DNA of 64,000 nt from Hephaestia caeni (GTDB taxonomy: Bacteria; Pseudomonadota; Alphaproteobacteria; Sphingomonadales; Sphingomonadaceae). Under the pieces are notes generated by a model, which did not search any database, was not told the DNA's origin, and saw only the letters and a program-made list of their open reading frames with translations. Below are positions 1 through 8,370 of this stretch, one piece after another. A program made the position numbers and the translations under genes. The DNA lies in NCBI RefSeq assembly GCF_003550065.1, contig NZ_QXDC01000004.1:310001-374000 (forward strand). Direction: 5' to 3'. Every line of letters starts with the position of its first letter. Positions within the stretch are counted from its first letter, which is position 1.

Positions 1-1051
1 CCATCCCCTCGCGCGGGGCAAGCGTCGCCCGGGCCATGCCCGATCGATCGACGCTCTCACCGACGAGCGTGTAGGCGCGGTCGTCGGCGGGTTCGACGAT
101 CACGTCATAGGTTTCGGCGACCGCGATCTGGAATTCATCGACCGTGACGGGCCGCACATTGAGCCCGTCAGACTGAACGACGGTGAGCTTCAACCCCGGA
201 ATGCGGACGTTGAAGGTCGTCATCGCCGACGCGTTGATCACCCGCAGCCGCACCCGTTCGCCGGGCGTGAACAGGCCGGTCCAATTGTCGCGCGGGCCAT
301 GGCCATTGACGAGAAAGGAATAGGTCGAGCCAGTCACGTCGGAAACGTCGGTCGGGTCCATCCGCATCTTGCCCCATTCGAGGCGTTCCTTGGCCGACTG
401 GCCTTCACCGCGCAGCAGATCGGCCAGAGTCTGCTTTTGAAAATTGAAATAGCCGCCCTGCTGCTTGAGCTTCCTGAAGATGATGTGCGGGTGCATTTCG
501 CTGTGATCGGACAGCACGATGACATGTTCACGGTCCGACCGGATCGGGTCTTCGCCTGCCGGGTCGATCACGATCGGGCCGTAATGGCCGAGTTGCTCCT
601 GCAAGCCCGAATGGCTGTGATACCAGTAGGTGCCGGCCTGCTGGATCGGGAATTCATAGGTGAAGGTCGATCGCGGCTTGATGCCCGGAAAGCTGATGCC
701 CGGCACGCCGTCCATGTGAAATGGCAGGATCAGACCATGCCAGTGGATCGAGCTGTCTTCATCGAGTGCGTTCTCGACGTGCAGCCGGACATTCTGTCCC
801 TCGCGCAGGCGGACAAGCGGGGCAGGCACGGTCCCATTGATGCCGATCGCATGGCTTGTCCGCCCATCGATCGTCATCATCTGGTGCGCGATGCGCAGAC
901 GGATATCTTCCCCCGATACGATCGGCAACGGTCGCACGATACCGGCAGACACCGGCTGCGCCCAAGCCGGGAACCAAGGGGCCAGAGCGGCAGTGCCGCC
1001 CAAGGCGGCGGTGCCGCGCAAGAGCGCCCGGCGATCGATCAATGCGGTCAT
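1..1051 (-). CDS. copA: Multicopper oxidase CopA/PcoA type, 3' end outside window
   Basis: Periplasmic copper-resistance multicopper oxidase, which in this family oxidises Cu(I) to the less toxic Cu(II). About 350 N-terminal residues are visible and the gene runs off the left edge. It begins with a twin-arginine signal (DRRALLRG near residues 6-13, cleavage after about residue 31), as expected for an enzyme exported folded with copper. Copper ligands are visible as HWHG at 103-106 and YHSH at 144-147, typical of cupredoxin domain 1. The ATG at 1051 is preceded by GGGATG. It lies downstream of the sigma-factor gene on the same strand and carries its own ECF-type promoter, with a second MerR-type promoter further upstream. 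The family assignment is secure; the C-terminal copper sites cannot be checked. Confidence 0.93.
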   Translation of the reverse strand, partial: MTALIDRRALLRGTAALGGTAALAPWFPAWAQPVSAGIVRPLPIVSGEDIRLRIAHQMMTIDGRTSHAIGINGTVPAPLVRLREGQNVRLHVENALDEDSSIHWHGLILPFHMDGVPGISFPGIKPRSTFTYEFPIQQAGTYWYHSHSGLQEQLGHYGPIVIDPAGEDPIRSDREHVIVLSDHSEMHPHIIFRKLKQQGGYFNFQKQTLADLLRGEGQSAKERLEWGKMRMDPTDVSDVTGSTYSFLVNGHGPRDNWTGLFTPGERVRLRVINASAMTTFNVRIPGLKLTVVQSDGLNVRPVTVDEFQIAVAETYDVIVEPADDRAYTLVGESVDRSGMARATLAPREGM

Positions 1052-1079
1052 GTTACATCCCGAAGTGGCAGTCATGAGA

Positions 1080-1107
1080 GATACGCGCAGGATCGCCCCA
1101 CCCCTCA
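1080..1107 (-). promoter_or_regulatory. ECF-type promoter of the multicopper oxidase gene
   Basis: Read on the minus strand: TGAGGGGT, 13 nt, GCGTATC, ending 28 nt before the copA ATG. It matches the two promoters in the divergent region at 2470-2536 in both boxes and in the 13-nt spacing. Inferred to be recognised by the ECF sigma factor encoded just upstream. Confidence 0.7.
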
Positions 1108-1134
1108 ATGACCCCGAATTTTCTCAGGAGGCGC

Positions 1135-1164
1135 AAATGGGGTCTGACACAGTGTCAAAGTCAA
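1135..1164 (-). promoter_or_regulatory. MerR/CueR-type promoter upstream of copA
   Basis: On the minus strand a -35-like TTGACT (1164-1159) is followed, after 1 nt, by the dyad TGACACTGTGTCA (1157-1145) and then by GACCCCA. The promoter of the copper ATPase at 4073 has the same layout with TGACATGATGTCA. An operator dyad lying in an over-long spacer is typical of MerR-family control. The site overlaps the last codons of the sigma gene. Confidence 0.55.
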
Positions 1165-1733
1165 GCCTCACTTGCGCGCAGCCGTTCCGCCAGTTTTTGC
1201 CGGGCTCGATAGAGCCGGGTCTCGACCGCCTTCTCGCTGATTCCAAGCGTTTCTCCGGTTTCTGCCTGGCTCAGCCCTTCGATCGTCCGCAGCACCAAAG
1301 TCTCGCGCAGATTGCCCGGCAGCAGCGCGATGGCGGCCGCCACGCGCCGCAGCTCCTGCCGATCAGCGGTCAATGTCTCGATCGACGGCGTCACATCCGC
1401 AGCATCGGCGACATGGTCGATCGGGAGAACTACGGCGATCAGGCGGCGCACCGCCCGCCGCCGCCGCCAGTCTCGCGCCTTATTGATCGCGATGCGTGAC
1501 AGCCATGCGCGCATTGGGCGTGCCATATCGTAGCTGCGTAGCGCCCGATGCGCCGCAACAAAGGTTTCCTGGACGATATCGAGCGCCTCGTCGTCGTCGC
1601 CGGTGATTCGGGCGACCAGCCGGTGCAGCGGTTCCTTGTGCCGACGCACGATCTCAGCAAACGCAAGCTGGTGTCCCGCAAGCGTCAATGCGGCAAGCTC
1701 GCCGTCCGTCCTGTCGGCAAGCGCGCCGGTCAC
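1161..1733 (-). CDS. ECF sigma-70 factor (CnrH-like)
   Basis: Alternative sigma factor of 190 residues, the usual ECF size. Region 2 spans about residues 24-92 (core-binding helix with DIVQETF, then the melting/-10 helix ending WLSRIAINKARDW). Region 4 spans about 133-187 and has a helix-turn-helix (GLSQAETGETLGISEKAV) for the -35 box. Its start overlaps the end of the CnrX-like sensor gene by four bases, so the two are translationally coupled. The order anti-sigma, sensor, sigma equals cnrYXH of Cupriavidus. It probably directs transcription from three matching promoters at 1080-1107, 2470-2497 and 2509-2536, including its own. Confidence 0.88.
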   Translation of the reverse strand: MTGALADRTDGELAALTLAGHQLAFAEIVRRHKEPLHRLVARITGDDDEALDIVQETFVAAHRALRSYDMARPMRAWLSRIAINKARDWRRRRAVRRLIAVVLPIDHVADAADVTPSIETLTADRQELRRVAAAIALLPGNLRETLVLRTIEGLSQAETGETLGISEKAVETRLYRARQKLAERLRASEA

Positions 1734-2167
1734 CGCGCGTCTTCGGTCAGCGCCTTGGTCACAGCGGCGTCGAACTTCGCCGCCTGGTCGGGCCGCAGCA
1801 GCGACCGCATCGCAAAGATGTGGGTGAGTGTTTCCTTCTGGAGCTCGCCCATCGTGCGGTGCGACGCATCGACTGCGGCTGCGACGCGCGGGCCGTTGCC
1901 GTGTTCAGCGGTGATCGCTTCGGCCAGTCGGGCATTCTCCGCACGCATTTCGAGTTCGAGCGCGCGGCGGCGAACCGCAAACGCTTCCTCCAGCGTATGC
2001 AGCCGCTGCTCCTGGGCCGCGTCGAGTCTCAACTGGTCGTGAAGGACGGCATGCAGCTCGGCGCCCGGCTGGGGTGCGGGTTCGACAAAGTGCCGTCCGA
2101 CGACGACGCCGATCATGGCGGCAAGGAAGGCCAGGACCGTGACGAGCGCGATGCGCCGTGCGGTCAT
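1730..2167 (-). CDS. Periplasmic metal sensor, CnrX-like
   Basis: Membrane-anchored periplasmic sensor of 145 residues: one N-terminal transmembrane segment (about 6-24) and then an all-helical domain. As recalled from the literature, the Ni/Co ligands of Cupriavidus CnrX are His42, His46, Glu63, His119 and Met123. Here H39, H43, E60, H116 and M120 sit at exactly the same spacing, three residues earlier. In the CnrYXH model, metal binding to CnrX loosens the anti-sigma CnrY and frees CnrH. Here the neighbours are copper genes, so the metal sensed is uncertain. Overlaps both neighbouring genes by four bases (ATGA junctions). Confidence 0.82.
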   Translation of the reverse strand: MTARRIALVTVLAFLAAMIGVVVGRHFVEPAPQPGAELHAVLHDQLRLDAAQEQRLHTLEEAFAVRRRALELEMRAENARLAEAITAEHGNGPRVAAAVDASHRTMGELQKETLTHIFAMRSLLRPDQAAKFDAAVTKALTEDAR

Positions 2168-2442
2168 CGCGTCCCGCCCAGCAGCGTCGATGGCGCAAGC
2201 GGACTCGGCGCGCCGAACGGTGACAGGGTCGGAGCGGCCTGCGCTTCCGTTGATGGAACGACATTACTGAAAACGCCGAGGGCCAACGCCAGCCCTACGG
2301 CCGCCAGCGTCGTTCCGGCGCCGATCGTGACGGCGGGCTGGTGCGCAATCGCCCCTAGGACGCGATCCTCCAGACCCGTAAGCCCCCGATGTGGGGATTG
2401 CGTTGCCAGGCGTGCGAGTGCGTCGTCAATGTTCGTGTGCAT
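2164..2442 (-). CDS. Probable membrane anti-sigma factor, CnrY-like
   Basis: A 92-residue protein with a short soluble N-terminus (about 1-35, presumably sigma-binding), one hydrophobic segment (about 36-60) and a short periplasmic tail. This is the CnrY layout. It is first in the operon with the CnrX-like sensor and the ECF sigma. The ATG at 2442 was chosen because it has a GTGAGAC ribosome site and lies 28 nt after the ECF -10 box; longer readings would start upstream of that promoter. The sequence alone is too short and variable for certain identification, so the call rests on position and topology. Confidence 0.7.
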   Translation of the reverse strand: MHTNIDDALARLATQSPHRGLTGLEDRVLGAIAHQPAVTIGAGTTLAAVGLALALGVFSNVVPSTEAQAAPTLSPFGAPSPLAPSTLLGGTR

Positions 2443-2469
2443 GACATGTCTCACTATGTGGCTGATCCT

Positions 2470-2497
2470 GATACGCATGAACGAGGATGATCCCTCA
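2470..2497 (-). promoter_or_regulatory. ECF-type autoregulatory promoter (anti-sigma/sensor/sigma operon)
   Basis: Minus strand: TGAGGGAT, 13 nt, GCGTATC, ending 28 nt before the anti-sigma ATG. It has the same two boxes and spacing as the divergent copC promoter only 12 nt away, and the multicopper oxidase promoter differs by one base. Confidence 0.72.
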
Positions 2498-2508
2498 CCG
2501 GTGCTAGT

Positions 2509-2536
2509 TGAGGGATAGACACCTTTGCTGCGTATC
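2509..2536 (+). promoter_or_regulatory. ECF-type promoter of copC-copD
   Basis: Plus strand: TGAGGGAT (2509-2516), 13 nt, GCGTATC (2530-2536), then 25 nt to the copC ATG. Back to back with the promoter of the sigma operon, so one sigma factor could fire both directions. Confidence 0.72.
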
Positions 2537-2561
2537 TCGGTATATTCCACAGGAGATCGAG

Positions 2562-2948
2562 ATGAAGTTCAATCCGACCGCAGCGATCATCGCCACGCTG
2601 GCGACACTGCTAACACCGGCTGCCGCGTTCGCGCATCCCAAGCTCGTTGCCGCGATCCCCGCCGCCAATGCGACCGTTGCGCGCACGAATACCGTCCGGC
2701 TGACCTTCAGCGAGGGGCTGATGCCCAAGCTCTCGACCGCCACCCTGGTCATGACCGGCATGCCGGGGACGGCCAACCACCCCGAGATGAAAATGACCGG
2801 CGTCACCAGCGTGGTTGCCGCCGATGGCAAATCGATCGTGCTCACCTCGGCGAATCCGCTGCCGGCAGGCAGCTACCGCGCGGACTGGGTCATTGTCGGC
2901 GCGGACACGCATCGCATTACCGGTAAACACAGCTTCAGCGTCCGCTGA
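2562..2948 (+). CDS. copC: Periplasmic copper-binding protein CopC
   Basis: CopC family protein of 128 residues. A Sec signal peptide (about 1-24, ending AAAFA) leaves a mature protein that begins with His25, the residue that forms the amino-terminal Cu(II) site in this family. The later DTHRITGKH stretch near the C-terminus supplies the conserved Asp/His. CopC binds copper in the periplasm and works with CopD. The ATG at 2562 is favoured over an upstream ATG because AGGAGA lies 6 nt before it and signal-peptide cleavage then fits. Expressed from the ECF-type promoter at 2509-2536; copD starts 2 nt downstream. Confidence 0.93.
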   Translation: MKFNPTAAIIATLATLLTPAAAFAHPKLVAAIPAANATVARTNTVRLTFSEGLMPKLSTATLVMTGMPGTANHPEMKMTGVTSVVAADGKSIVLTSANPLPAGSYRADWVIVGADTHRITGKHSFSVR

Positions 2949-2950
2949 TC

Positions 2951-3838
2951 ATGGACGCCTGGGTGGTGATCGGGCTGCGTTTCGCTGCCTATGCCGATCT
3001 TATGCTGCTGGCTGGCCTGGCCTTGGGCGGCGGCCTCGGTCGTTACGCGCCTGTAATCGGTCGGCGCGTGATCGGCTGGGCGGCTGCGCTCGGCGTGGTC
3101 ATCACCCTTGCGCAGTTTGGCGCGACCTGCCTGGCGATGACGGGCAATGACGTGTCGGCGCTCGACCGCGAGATACTCACATTCATGGCGTTCGAAACGC
3201 CCATGGGCATATCGCATATCGTTCGCGCGGCGGCGCTCGGCCTGGTGGCGGTGCTTTGGAGCACCGGGCGCGCGGGGCGACTGGTCATCGCCGCGCTGGC
3301 GGTGGTCGCGCTGGGTTCGCTTGCCTGGAGCGGGCACGCGGCTGCGTCCGAAGCCGCGCTCGGCTGGGTGCATCGCTCCAGCGACATCGGTCATCTTGTC
3401 GCCGGTGCGATCTGGATCGCGGCGCTGGTGATGTTCGCGCGCATCCTGCTGTTCGACTTCAAGACGCCGGAAGCGGTGGCGCCTGCACTCTCAGCGCTGG
3501 AGCGCTTTTCAGGCATTGGCGCGATCATCGTTGGCGTGATCGTCGTCACGGGATCTATAAATCTGCTCGCCATTGTTGGCGTCGATGGGCTCGCGGCGAC
3601 GTTTGCGACCGCCTATGGGCGGCTGCTCCTGCTCAAGCTCGCCCTGTTCGGCGCGATGCTTGGTCTGGCGGGGCTCAACCGATGGCGGTTTGTGCCGGGT
3701 ATCAGAGCGACACTTCACGGCGGGGAGCATGTGATCGCCGTGCGTCGGTTGCGGCGGGCGATCATCACCGAGACCACGCTGGCATTTCTCGTCCTCGCGG
3801 TCGTGGCGATCCTCGGCACATTGTCTCCGGTCGATTGA
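2951..3838 (+). CDS. copD: Copper resistance membrane protein CopD
   Basis: Inner-membrane CopD-family protein of 295 residues with about eight hydrophobic segments, matching the bacterial CopD/YcnJ membrane domain. It carries conserved His and polar residues within helices (for example HIVRAAALG near 87 and GWVHRSSDIGHLVAGAIW near 138-155). CopD acts with CopC and is thought to move copper across the inner membrane. It starts 2 nt after copC, so the two form an operon. The stop codon overlaps an ATG (TGATG) that opens a short DUF305-like remnant. Confidence 0.9.
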   Translation: MDAWVVIGLRFAAYADLMLLAGLALGGGLGRYAPVIGRRVIGWAAALGVVITLAQFGATCLAMTGNDVSALDREILTFMAFETPMGISHIVRAAALGLVAVLWSTGRAGRLVIAALAVVALGSLAWSGHAAASEAALGWVHRSSDIGHLVAGAIWIAALVMFARILLFDFKTPEAVAPALSALERFSGIGAIIVGVIVVTGSINLLAIVGVDGLAATFATAYGRLLLLKLALFGAMLGLAGLNRWRFVPGIRATLHGGEHVIAVRRLRRAIITETTLAFLVLAVVAILGTLSPVD

Positions 3839-3936
3839 TGGGCGAGGCCGACGCCGACTTCATGCGCCAGCTGAAGGGTCACCACGGGTCCGCGATGGCG
3901 GAGACTGAGCTTCGTCGCGGCGACGAACCGCGATAG
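3838..3936 (+). pseudogene. DUF305-family remnant (32 codons)
   Basis: Opens with an ATG overlapping the copD stop and reads DADFMRQLKGHHGSAMAE before a premature TAG. Intact DUF305 copper-associated proteins carry a DxDFxRxMxxHHxxAxxMA signature and are far longer, so this looks like the first part of a lost fourth copper gene. It could still be translated by coupling to copD. Confidence 0.5.
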
Positions 3937-4045
3937 CGCTAAGCGACCGCCCCCTGACAGGGACCGGGTTTACCTACCTCAAATTTGGTCTGCCTTGCCA
4001 GCACTCTCGTTCAGTTCCTTCGGATCGAAGCGAGACTGTCTCATT

Positions 4046-4058
4046 TGACACTGTGTTA
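4046..4058. promoter_or_regulatory. Degenerate copy of the copper dyad
   Basis: TGACACTGTGTTA differs in one base of the right arm from the dyad at 1145-1157 and lies 27 nt before the TTGACT box of the ATPase promoter. It may be an auxiliary operator or a decayed promoter copy. Confidence 0.35.
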
Positions 4059-4072
4059 AGGTCAGACGGCTA

Positions 4073-4104
4073 TTGACTCTGACATGATGTCAAACTCCAG
4101 ATTG
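4073..4104 (+). promoter_or_regulatory. MerR/CueR-type promoter of the copper ATPase operon
   Basis: TTGACT (4073-4078) is followed by 1 nt, the dyad TGACATGATGTCA (4080-4092), then AACTCCA. The same arrangement occurs on the minus strand at 1164-1135. The ribosome site TAAGGAGA (4115-4122) and the ATG at 4129 follow. The likely activator is the CueR-like protein encoded at the end of this operon. Confidence 0.6.
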
Positions 4105-4128
4105 CTCTCTGATTTAAGGAGACGGTTG

Positions 4129-6519
4129 ATGACCGAGTCGAAACATAGTGCGCATTCCGGGAACCATGGGTGTTGCGGAAGCCATGGGGAGCACGGCAAG
4201 GAAGATTCTGCGGCCATGATTGTCGATCCGGTTTGCGGCATGACCGTCGATCCGCAACAGACAGCGCATCATGCAACCCATGCCGGTCATGAGCATCATT
4301 TTTGCAGCGCCGGCTGCCGCGACAAATTCGTCGCCGATCCGGAATATTATCTGATCCCAGCGGCCGACCGGGTGGTGGATGCCGCGCCGGGGGCGATCTG
4401 GACCTGCCCGATGCACCCCGAGATCCGGCAGGACCATCCCGGCGCATGCCCGATCTGCGGCATGGGGCTCGAGCCGGAACTGGTGACCGCCGACGCCGGA
4501 CCGAGCGCTGAACTGATCGACATGTCGCGCCGCTTCTGGATCGCACTGGCGCTGGCTCTTCCGGTGTTCATCCTTGAAATGGGCAGTCACCTGTTTCCGG
4601 CGCTGCATCATCTCGTGCCGATGAAGCTGTCGACCTGGATTCAGTTCGCGCTGGCGACGCCGGTTGTGCTCTGGGCGGGCTGGCCCTTCTTCGAACGTGG
4701 CTGGGCCTCGCTGAAGACGCGCAACCTCAACATGTTCACGCTGATCGCGATGGGAACAGGCGTCGCCTGGGGCTATAGCGTCGTCGCGACACTGGCGCCC
4801 GATGTGTTTCCGGCGGCCTTCCGTGCGGCCGACGGGTCGGTCGCTATCTATTTCGAAGCGGCGGCTGTGATCACCGTGCTGGTGCTGCTCGGGCAGGTTC
4901 TCGAACTGCGCGCGCGCGAGCGGACCTCCGGCGCGATCAAGGCGCTGCTTAACCTGGCGCCGAAAACCGCGCGGCGTATCGCCGAGGATGGCAGCGAAGA
5001 GGAAGTCTCGCTCGACCTGATCGCGGTGGGCGACCGGCTGCGGGTGCGGCCGGGCGAAAAGGTTCCGGTCGATGGCGTGGTAGAGGAAGGCCGCTCGGCG
5101 CTCGATGAATCGATGGTGACGGGCGAATCCATGCCGGTCACCAAGACCGTCGCCGACACGGTGATCGGCGGGACGATGAACCAGAGCGGCGCGCTGGTGA
5201 TCCGCGCCGACAAGATCGGACGGGACACCATGCTGGCGCGCATTGTCCAGATGGTCGCCGACGCGCAGCGCTCCCGCGCCCCGATCCAGCGCATGGCCGA
5301 TCAGGTCGCCGGCTGGTTCGTGCCTGCCGTGCTGGCGGTCGCGGTTGTCGCCTTCGCCGCCTGGGGCATCTGGGGGCCGGAACCACGCCTGGCACACGGA
5401 CTGGTCGCGGCGGTGGCGGTGCTGATCATCGCCTGTCCCTGTGCGCTGGGACTGGCGACGCCGATGTCGATCATGGTCGGCGTTGGCCGCGGCGCGGGAC
5501 TTGGCGTTCTCATCAAGAACGCCGAGGCGCTGGAGCATATGGAAAAGGTCGACACGCTGGTTGTCGACAAGACCGGGACGCTGACCGAGGGGAAACCCGC
5601 CGTCACCCGGATTATCGCAGCGGACGGTTTCGAGGAGACGGAATTGCTGCGGATTGCCGCGGGTGTCGAACGTGCGTCGGAACATCCTCTGGCGCTGGCG
5701 ATCGTCAACGCGGCGATGGACCGTGACATCGACATCCCACCCGTCAGCGACTTTGATTCGCCAACCGGCAAGGGCGCGTTGGGTGTGGTCGAAGGCAGGC
5801 GCGTTACGCTTGGCAATGCCCGTTTCCTGGGTGAGGCCGGGATCGACACCTCCTCCCTCGCCACACAGGCTGACCAGCTTCGCGAGGATGGCGCGACGGC
5901 GATTTTCATGGGGCTGGATAGCAAGGTTGCGGGCGTGTTCGCCATCGCCGATCCGATCAAGCAGACGACGGCCGAAGCGCTCGCCGCCTTGCGCGCCGAT
6001 GGCATAAAGGTCGTGATGCTGACCGGCGACAATCGCACGACGGCGGAAGCGGTTGCGCGTCAGCTTGGTATCGATGCCGTCGAGGCCGACGTTTTGCCCG
6101 ATCAGAAAGCCGCTGTCGTCGCGCGGCTGAAACAGGAAGGGCGGGTCGTCGCCATGGCGGGCGACGGGGTCAATGATGCGCCGGCGCTGGCGACAGCCGA
6201 TGTCGGCATCGCGATGGGGCATGGCACCGACGTCGCCATGGAAAGCGCGGGCATAACCCTGTTGAAGGGTGATCTCAACGGGATCGTCCGCGCCCGCCAA
6301 CTCAGCCAGGCGACGATGTCCAATATCCGGCAGAACCTGTTCTTCGCCTTCATCTACAATGCCGCTGGCGTGCCGATCGCGGCGGGGGTGCTTTATCCGG
6401 TCTTCGGCATCCTGCTCTCGCCGATGATCGCGGCGGCGGCGATGGCGCTGTCGTCGGTCAGCGTCGTCGCCAATGCGCTGCGTCTCAATCGGGTGAGCCT
6501 CAATGCGGTGAAAGCGTGA
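4129..6519 (+). CDS. copA: Cu(I)-exporting P1B-type ATPase with YHS and metal-binding N-terminus
   Basis: Heavy-metal P-type ATPase of 796 residues that pumps Cu(I) out of the cytoplasm. In order: a His/Cys-rich tail (about 5-25), a YHS domain (VCGM near 35, FCSAGC near 63), a metal-binding motif CPMHPE (from C93) with CPICGM, then eight membrane segments. The translocation motif CPC is at 436-438, the phosphorylated Asp in DKTGT is at 480, and GDGVNDAP is near 678. No classical HMA domain is present; the His-rich/YHS front replaces it. The ATG at 4129 has TAAGGAGA 6 nt upstream, whereas an in-frame ATG at 4084 lies inside the promoter dyad. A CueR-like gene overlaps the stop. Confidence 0.95.
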   Translation: MTESKHSAHSGNHGCCGSHGEHGKEDSAAMIVDPVCGMTVDPQQTAHHATHAGHEHHFCSAGCRDKFVADPEYYLIPAADRVVDAAPGAIWTCPMHPEIRQDHPGACPICGMGLEPELVTADAGPSAELIDMSRRFWIALALALPVFILEMGSHLFPALHHLVPMKLSTWIQFALATPVVLWAGWPFFERGWASLKTRNLNMFTLIAMGTGVAWGYSVVATLAPDVFPAAFRAADGSVAIYFEAAAVITVLVLLGQVLELRARERTSGAIKALLNLAPKTARRIAEDGSEEEVSLDLIAVGDRLRVRPGEKVPVDGVVEEGRSALDESMVTGESMPVTKTVADTVIGGTMNQSGALVIRADKIGRDTMLARIVQMVADAQRSRAPIQRMADQVAGWFVPAVLAVAVVAFAAWGIWGPEPRLAHGLVAAVAVLIIACPCALGLATPMSIMVGVGRGAGLGVLIKNAEALEHMEKVDTLVVDKTGTLTEGKPAVTRIIAADGFEETELLRIAAGVERASEHPLALAIVNAAMDRDIDIPPVSDFDSPTGKGALGVVEGRRVTLGNARFLGEAGIDTSSLATQADQLREDGATAIFMGLDSKVAGVFAIADPIKQTTAEALAALRADGIKVVMLTGDNRTTAEAVARQLGIDAVEADVLPDQKAAVVARLKQEGRVVAMAGDGVNDAPALATADVGIAMGHGTDVAMESAGITLLKGDLNGIVRARQLSQATMSNIRQNLFFAFIYNAAGVPIAAGVLYPVFGILLSPMIAAAAMALSSVSVVANALRLNRVSLNAVKA

Positions 6520-6908
6520 ATATCGGCGCGGCCTCGAAGGCGAGCGGCGTCTCGCAGCGGATGATCCGCCATTATGAGAAGATTGGCCTGATCCCGGTGC
6601 CGCTACGCCGGGACAGCGGCTATCGTGATTATGCCGCCGCCGATGTCCACCGCCTGCGGTTCATCGCCAATGCCCGCGACCTTGGCTTCCCGATCGAGGA
6701 AATCAGGACGCTGTTGGGGTTGTGGAGCGATGACGCACGGTCATCTGCCGACGTAAAGTCGCTGGCGACCGCGCGCGCCGACGAACTGCACTGCAAGGCT
6801 GTAGCGCTCGAGGAAATGCGCCGTGCACTGCTTGACTTGGCAGCGCGTTGTCACGGAGACGATCGGCCCGACTGCCCGATCCTCGACACGCTCGAGCGAC
6901 AGACCTGA
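6516..6908 (+). CDS. cueR: CueR-like MerR-family copper regulator
   Basis: MerR-type activator of 130 residues: winged helix-turn-helix at about 1-70, coiled-coil dimer helix about 72-108, and a C-terminal metal loop with Cys112 and Cys120 separated by seven residues. That is the spacing and numbering of E. coli CueR, pointing to Cu(I)/Ag(I). The GTG start at 6516 overlaps the ATPase stop, so regulator and pump are co-translated. The predicted targets are the two TTGACT-dyad promoters at 4073 and, on the other strand, 1164. Confidence 0.9.
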   Translation: MNIGAASKASGVSQRMIRHYEKIGLIPVPLRRDSGYRDYAAADVHRLRFIANARDLGFPIEEIRTLLGLWSDDARSSADVKSLATARADELHCKAVALEEMRRALLDLAARCHGDDRPDCPILDTLERQT

Positions 6909-7281
6909 CTGTGCGGTCTGCCGTTACTTCACGTTGGCCGCGACCAGTGGATGTGTGCGATCCGCCATGCGCCGAATAAAATCAAGAAGTTCAGACGGTC
7001 TTGCGGACCCCCTTCGAACAGCGTCCTTTAAGAATACCCACCAGACAATCACCAGATTGTGCGTAATCGCCTGAAATTCCCTCAGAAATCAGATGCCGCA
7101 TTCTCACCAGTCCTTTGCGACTGGTAGTGCCCCGCATTGCATGACGCATTCAGGACGTTTTAGACCTTTCCGGGAGTCGGCGGTTAAGCCGACGCTCATC
7201 TGGAATGGGGGGAAGGCTTTCCCCTGACGCCCCGCCCCCTTGGGTCTGGCCGTACCCCATCAGCGGGGACACCCCGCAACG
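6909..7281. other. Non-coding stretch between copper cluster and ICE backbone
   Basis: No convincing gene. It holds a small hairpin (ACCAGTC / GACTGGT, 7107-7126) and another short palindrome at 7263-7277 (GCGGGGACACCCCGC). It is probably the cargo/backbone junction; no tRNA end, IS end or attachment-site copy was seen. Confidence 0.5.
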
Positions 7282-7370
7282 CCCCGAGAGGGAGAGTGCG
7301 GCCGGATTGGCCGTGACGGGTTGAAAGGCAGAGGGAGTGGCTCGCTGCCGACCCGTCGCGGAGACTCGCG
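7282..7370 (+). promoter_or_regulatory. Structured leader of the ardC-like gene
   Basis: Contains AGGGAGAGTG, then an outer stem GACGGGT (7315-7321) / ACCCGTC (7351-7357) enclosing an inner stem GGCAG / CTGCC, with a purine-rich loop. The ribosome site GGAG at 7360 directly follows the stem. The next gene's leader (8371-8458) has the same order of elements. Confidence 0.5.
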
Positions 7371-8330
7371 ATGACACGTACCAACACCACCTCTCGCACC
7401 GACAGCGATCGGACAGACCTCTACCAGTCCATAACCGACAAGATCATCACCGAGCTGGAGGCCGGCCGCGTTCCCTGGGTCCAGCCGTGGGCCACGTCGA
7501 AGGCGTCGCTCGACATGCCGCGCAACGGCAAAACCGGCGACCGTTATTCCGGGATCAACATTCTGATTCTGTGGGACGCCGTGGTCGCCAACGGCTTCTC
7601 GACCAACAGCTTCCTCACTTTCCGGCAGGCGCTCGCGCTGGGCGGCAATGTGCGCAAGGGCGAGCGCGGGACGACCGTCGTCTATGCCCATCGCTTTACG
7701 CCGGACAGCGAACGCCGGCGCGCCAGCGAGGACGGCCGTGAACCGGGTTCGATCCCCTTCCTCAAACGCTACACCGTCTTCTCGACCAACCAGTGCGAAG
7801 GATTGCCTGAACGCATCGCGGCCCCGCCGCCGCCCGTACCCGAAGGGCTTATTCTGCCTGAAGCCGAGGCGCTGATCGTCGCGACCGGCGCCGACTTCCG
7901 CATCGGCGGCGACCGCGCCTTCTATGCTCCAGGTCAGGACTATGTGCAGGTGCCGCGACCGGACGCCTATTTCGATCCCATAAACTGGCACAGGACGGCA
8001 TTTCACGAGCTATCGCACTGGGTCGGCGGCCGGAGCCGGCTCGACCGCGATCAGACCGGCGCGTTCGGTTCGAAAGAATATGGACGCGAGGAGCTGGTTG
8101 CCGAGATGGCCGGCGCCTTCGTCTGCGCCGCGCTCGGCATCGTGCCGACCGTCCGGCACGCCGATTACCTCGGCTCCTGGCTGGACATCATCCGCGAGGA
8201 TAATCGCGCCATCGTCCGCGCCGCGAGCGCCGCCTCGAAAGCCGCAAACTTCCTGCTCGATTTCCGAGGCGAGGCCGCCACGGATCAGCCCGATACAGGC
8301 GATCCAGCGACGTGGCGGGCGGCGGCATGA
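7371..8330 (+). CDS. ardC: ArdC-like antirestriction protein
   Basis: ArdC-family protein of 319 residues. The N-terminal part (about 15-140) matches the ssDNA-binding ArdC domain (start LYQSITDKIITELEAG, then VPWVQPW and YSGINILILW). The C-terminal part is a zincin-like metallopeptidase with HELSH at 212-216. ArdC proteins protect incoming conjugative DNA from host restriction. The ATG follows GGAG with 7-nt spacing. First gene of a long same-strand run of ICE accessory genes; a TraC-primase-like N-terminus is the alternative name used for this family. Confidence 0.88.
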   Translation: MTRTNTTSRTDSDRTDLYQSITDKIITELEAGRVPWVQPWATSKASLDMPRNGKTGDRYSGINILILWDAVVANGFSTNSFLTFRQALALGGNVRKGERGTTVVYAHRFTPDSERRRASEDGREPGSIPFLKRYTVFSTNQCEGLPERIAAPPPPVPEGLILPEAEALIVATGADFRIGGDRAFYAPGQDYVQVPRPDAYFDPINWHRTAFHELSHWVGGRSRLDRDQTGAFGSKEYGREELVAEMAGAFVCAALGIVPTVRHADYLGSWLDIIREDNRAIVRAASAASKAANFLLDFRGEAATDQPDTGDPATWRAAA

Positions 8331-8370
8331 TGCGCTTGTCCCTCCAGCGCTGTTGCCTGGGGCCAGGCCG

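Noticed and set aside
4114..6300. 728-codon minus-strand open frame opposite the copper ATPase
   Set aside because: The plus strand has all P-type ATPase motifs; the antisense frame is a GC-codon shadow rich in Arg/His/Asp with no domain.
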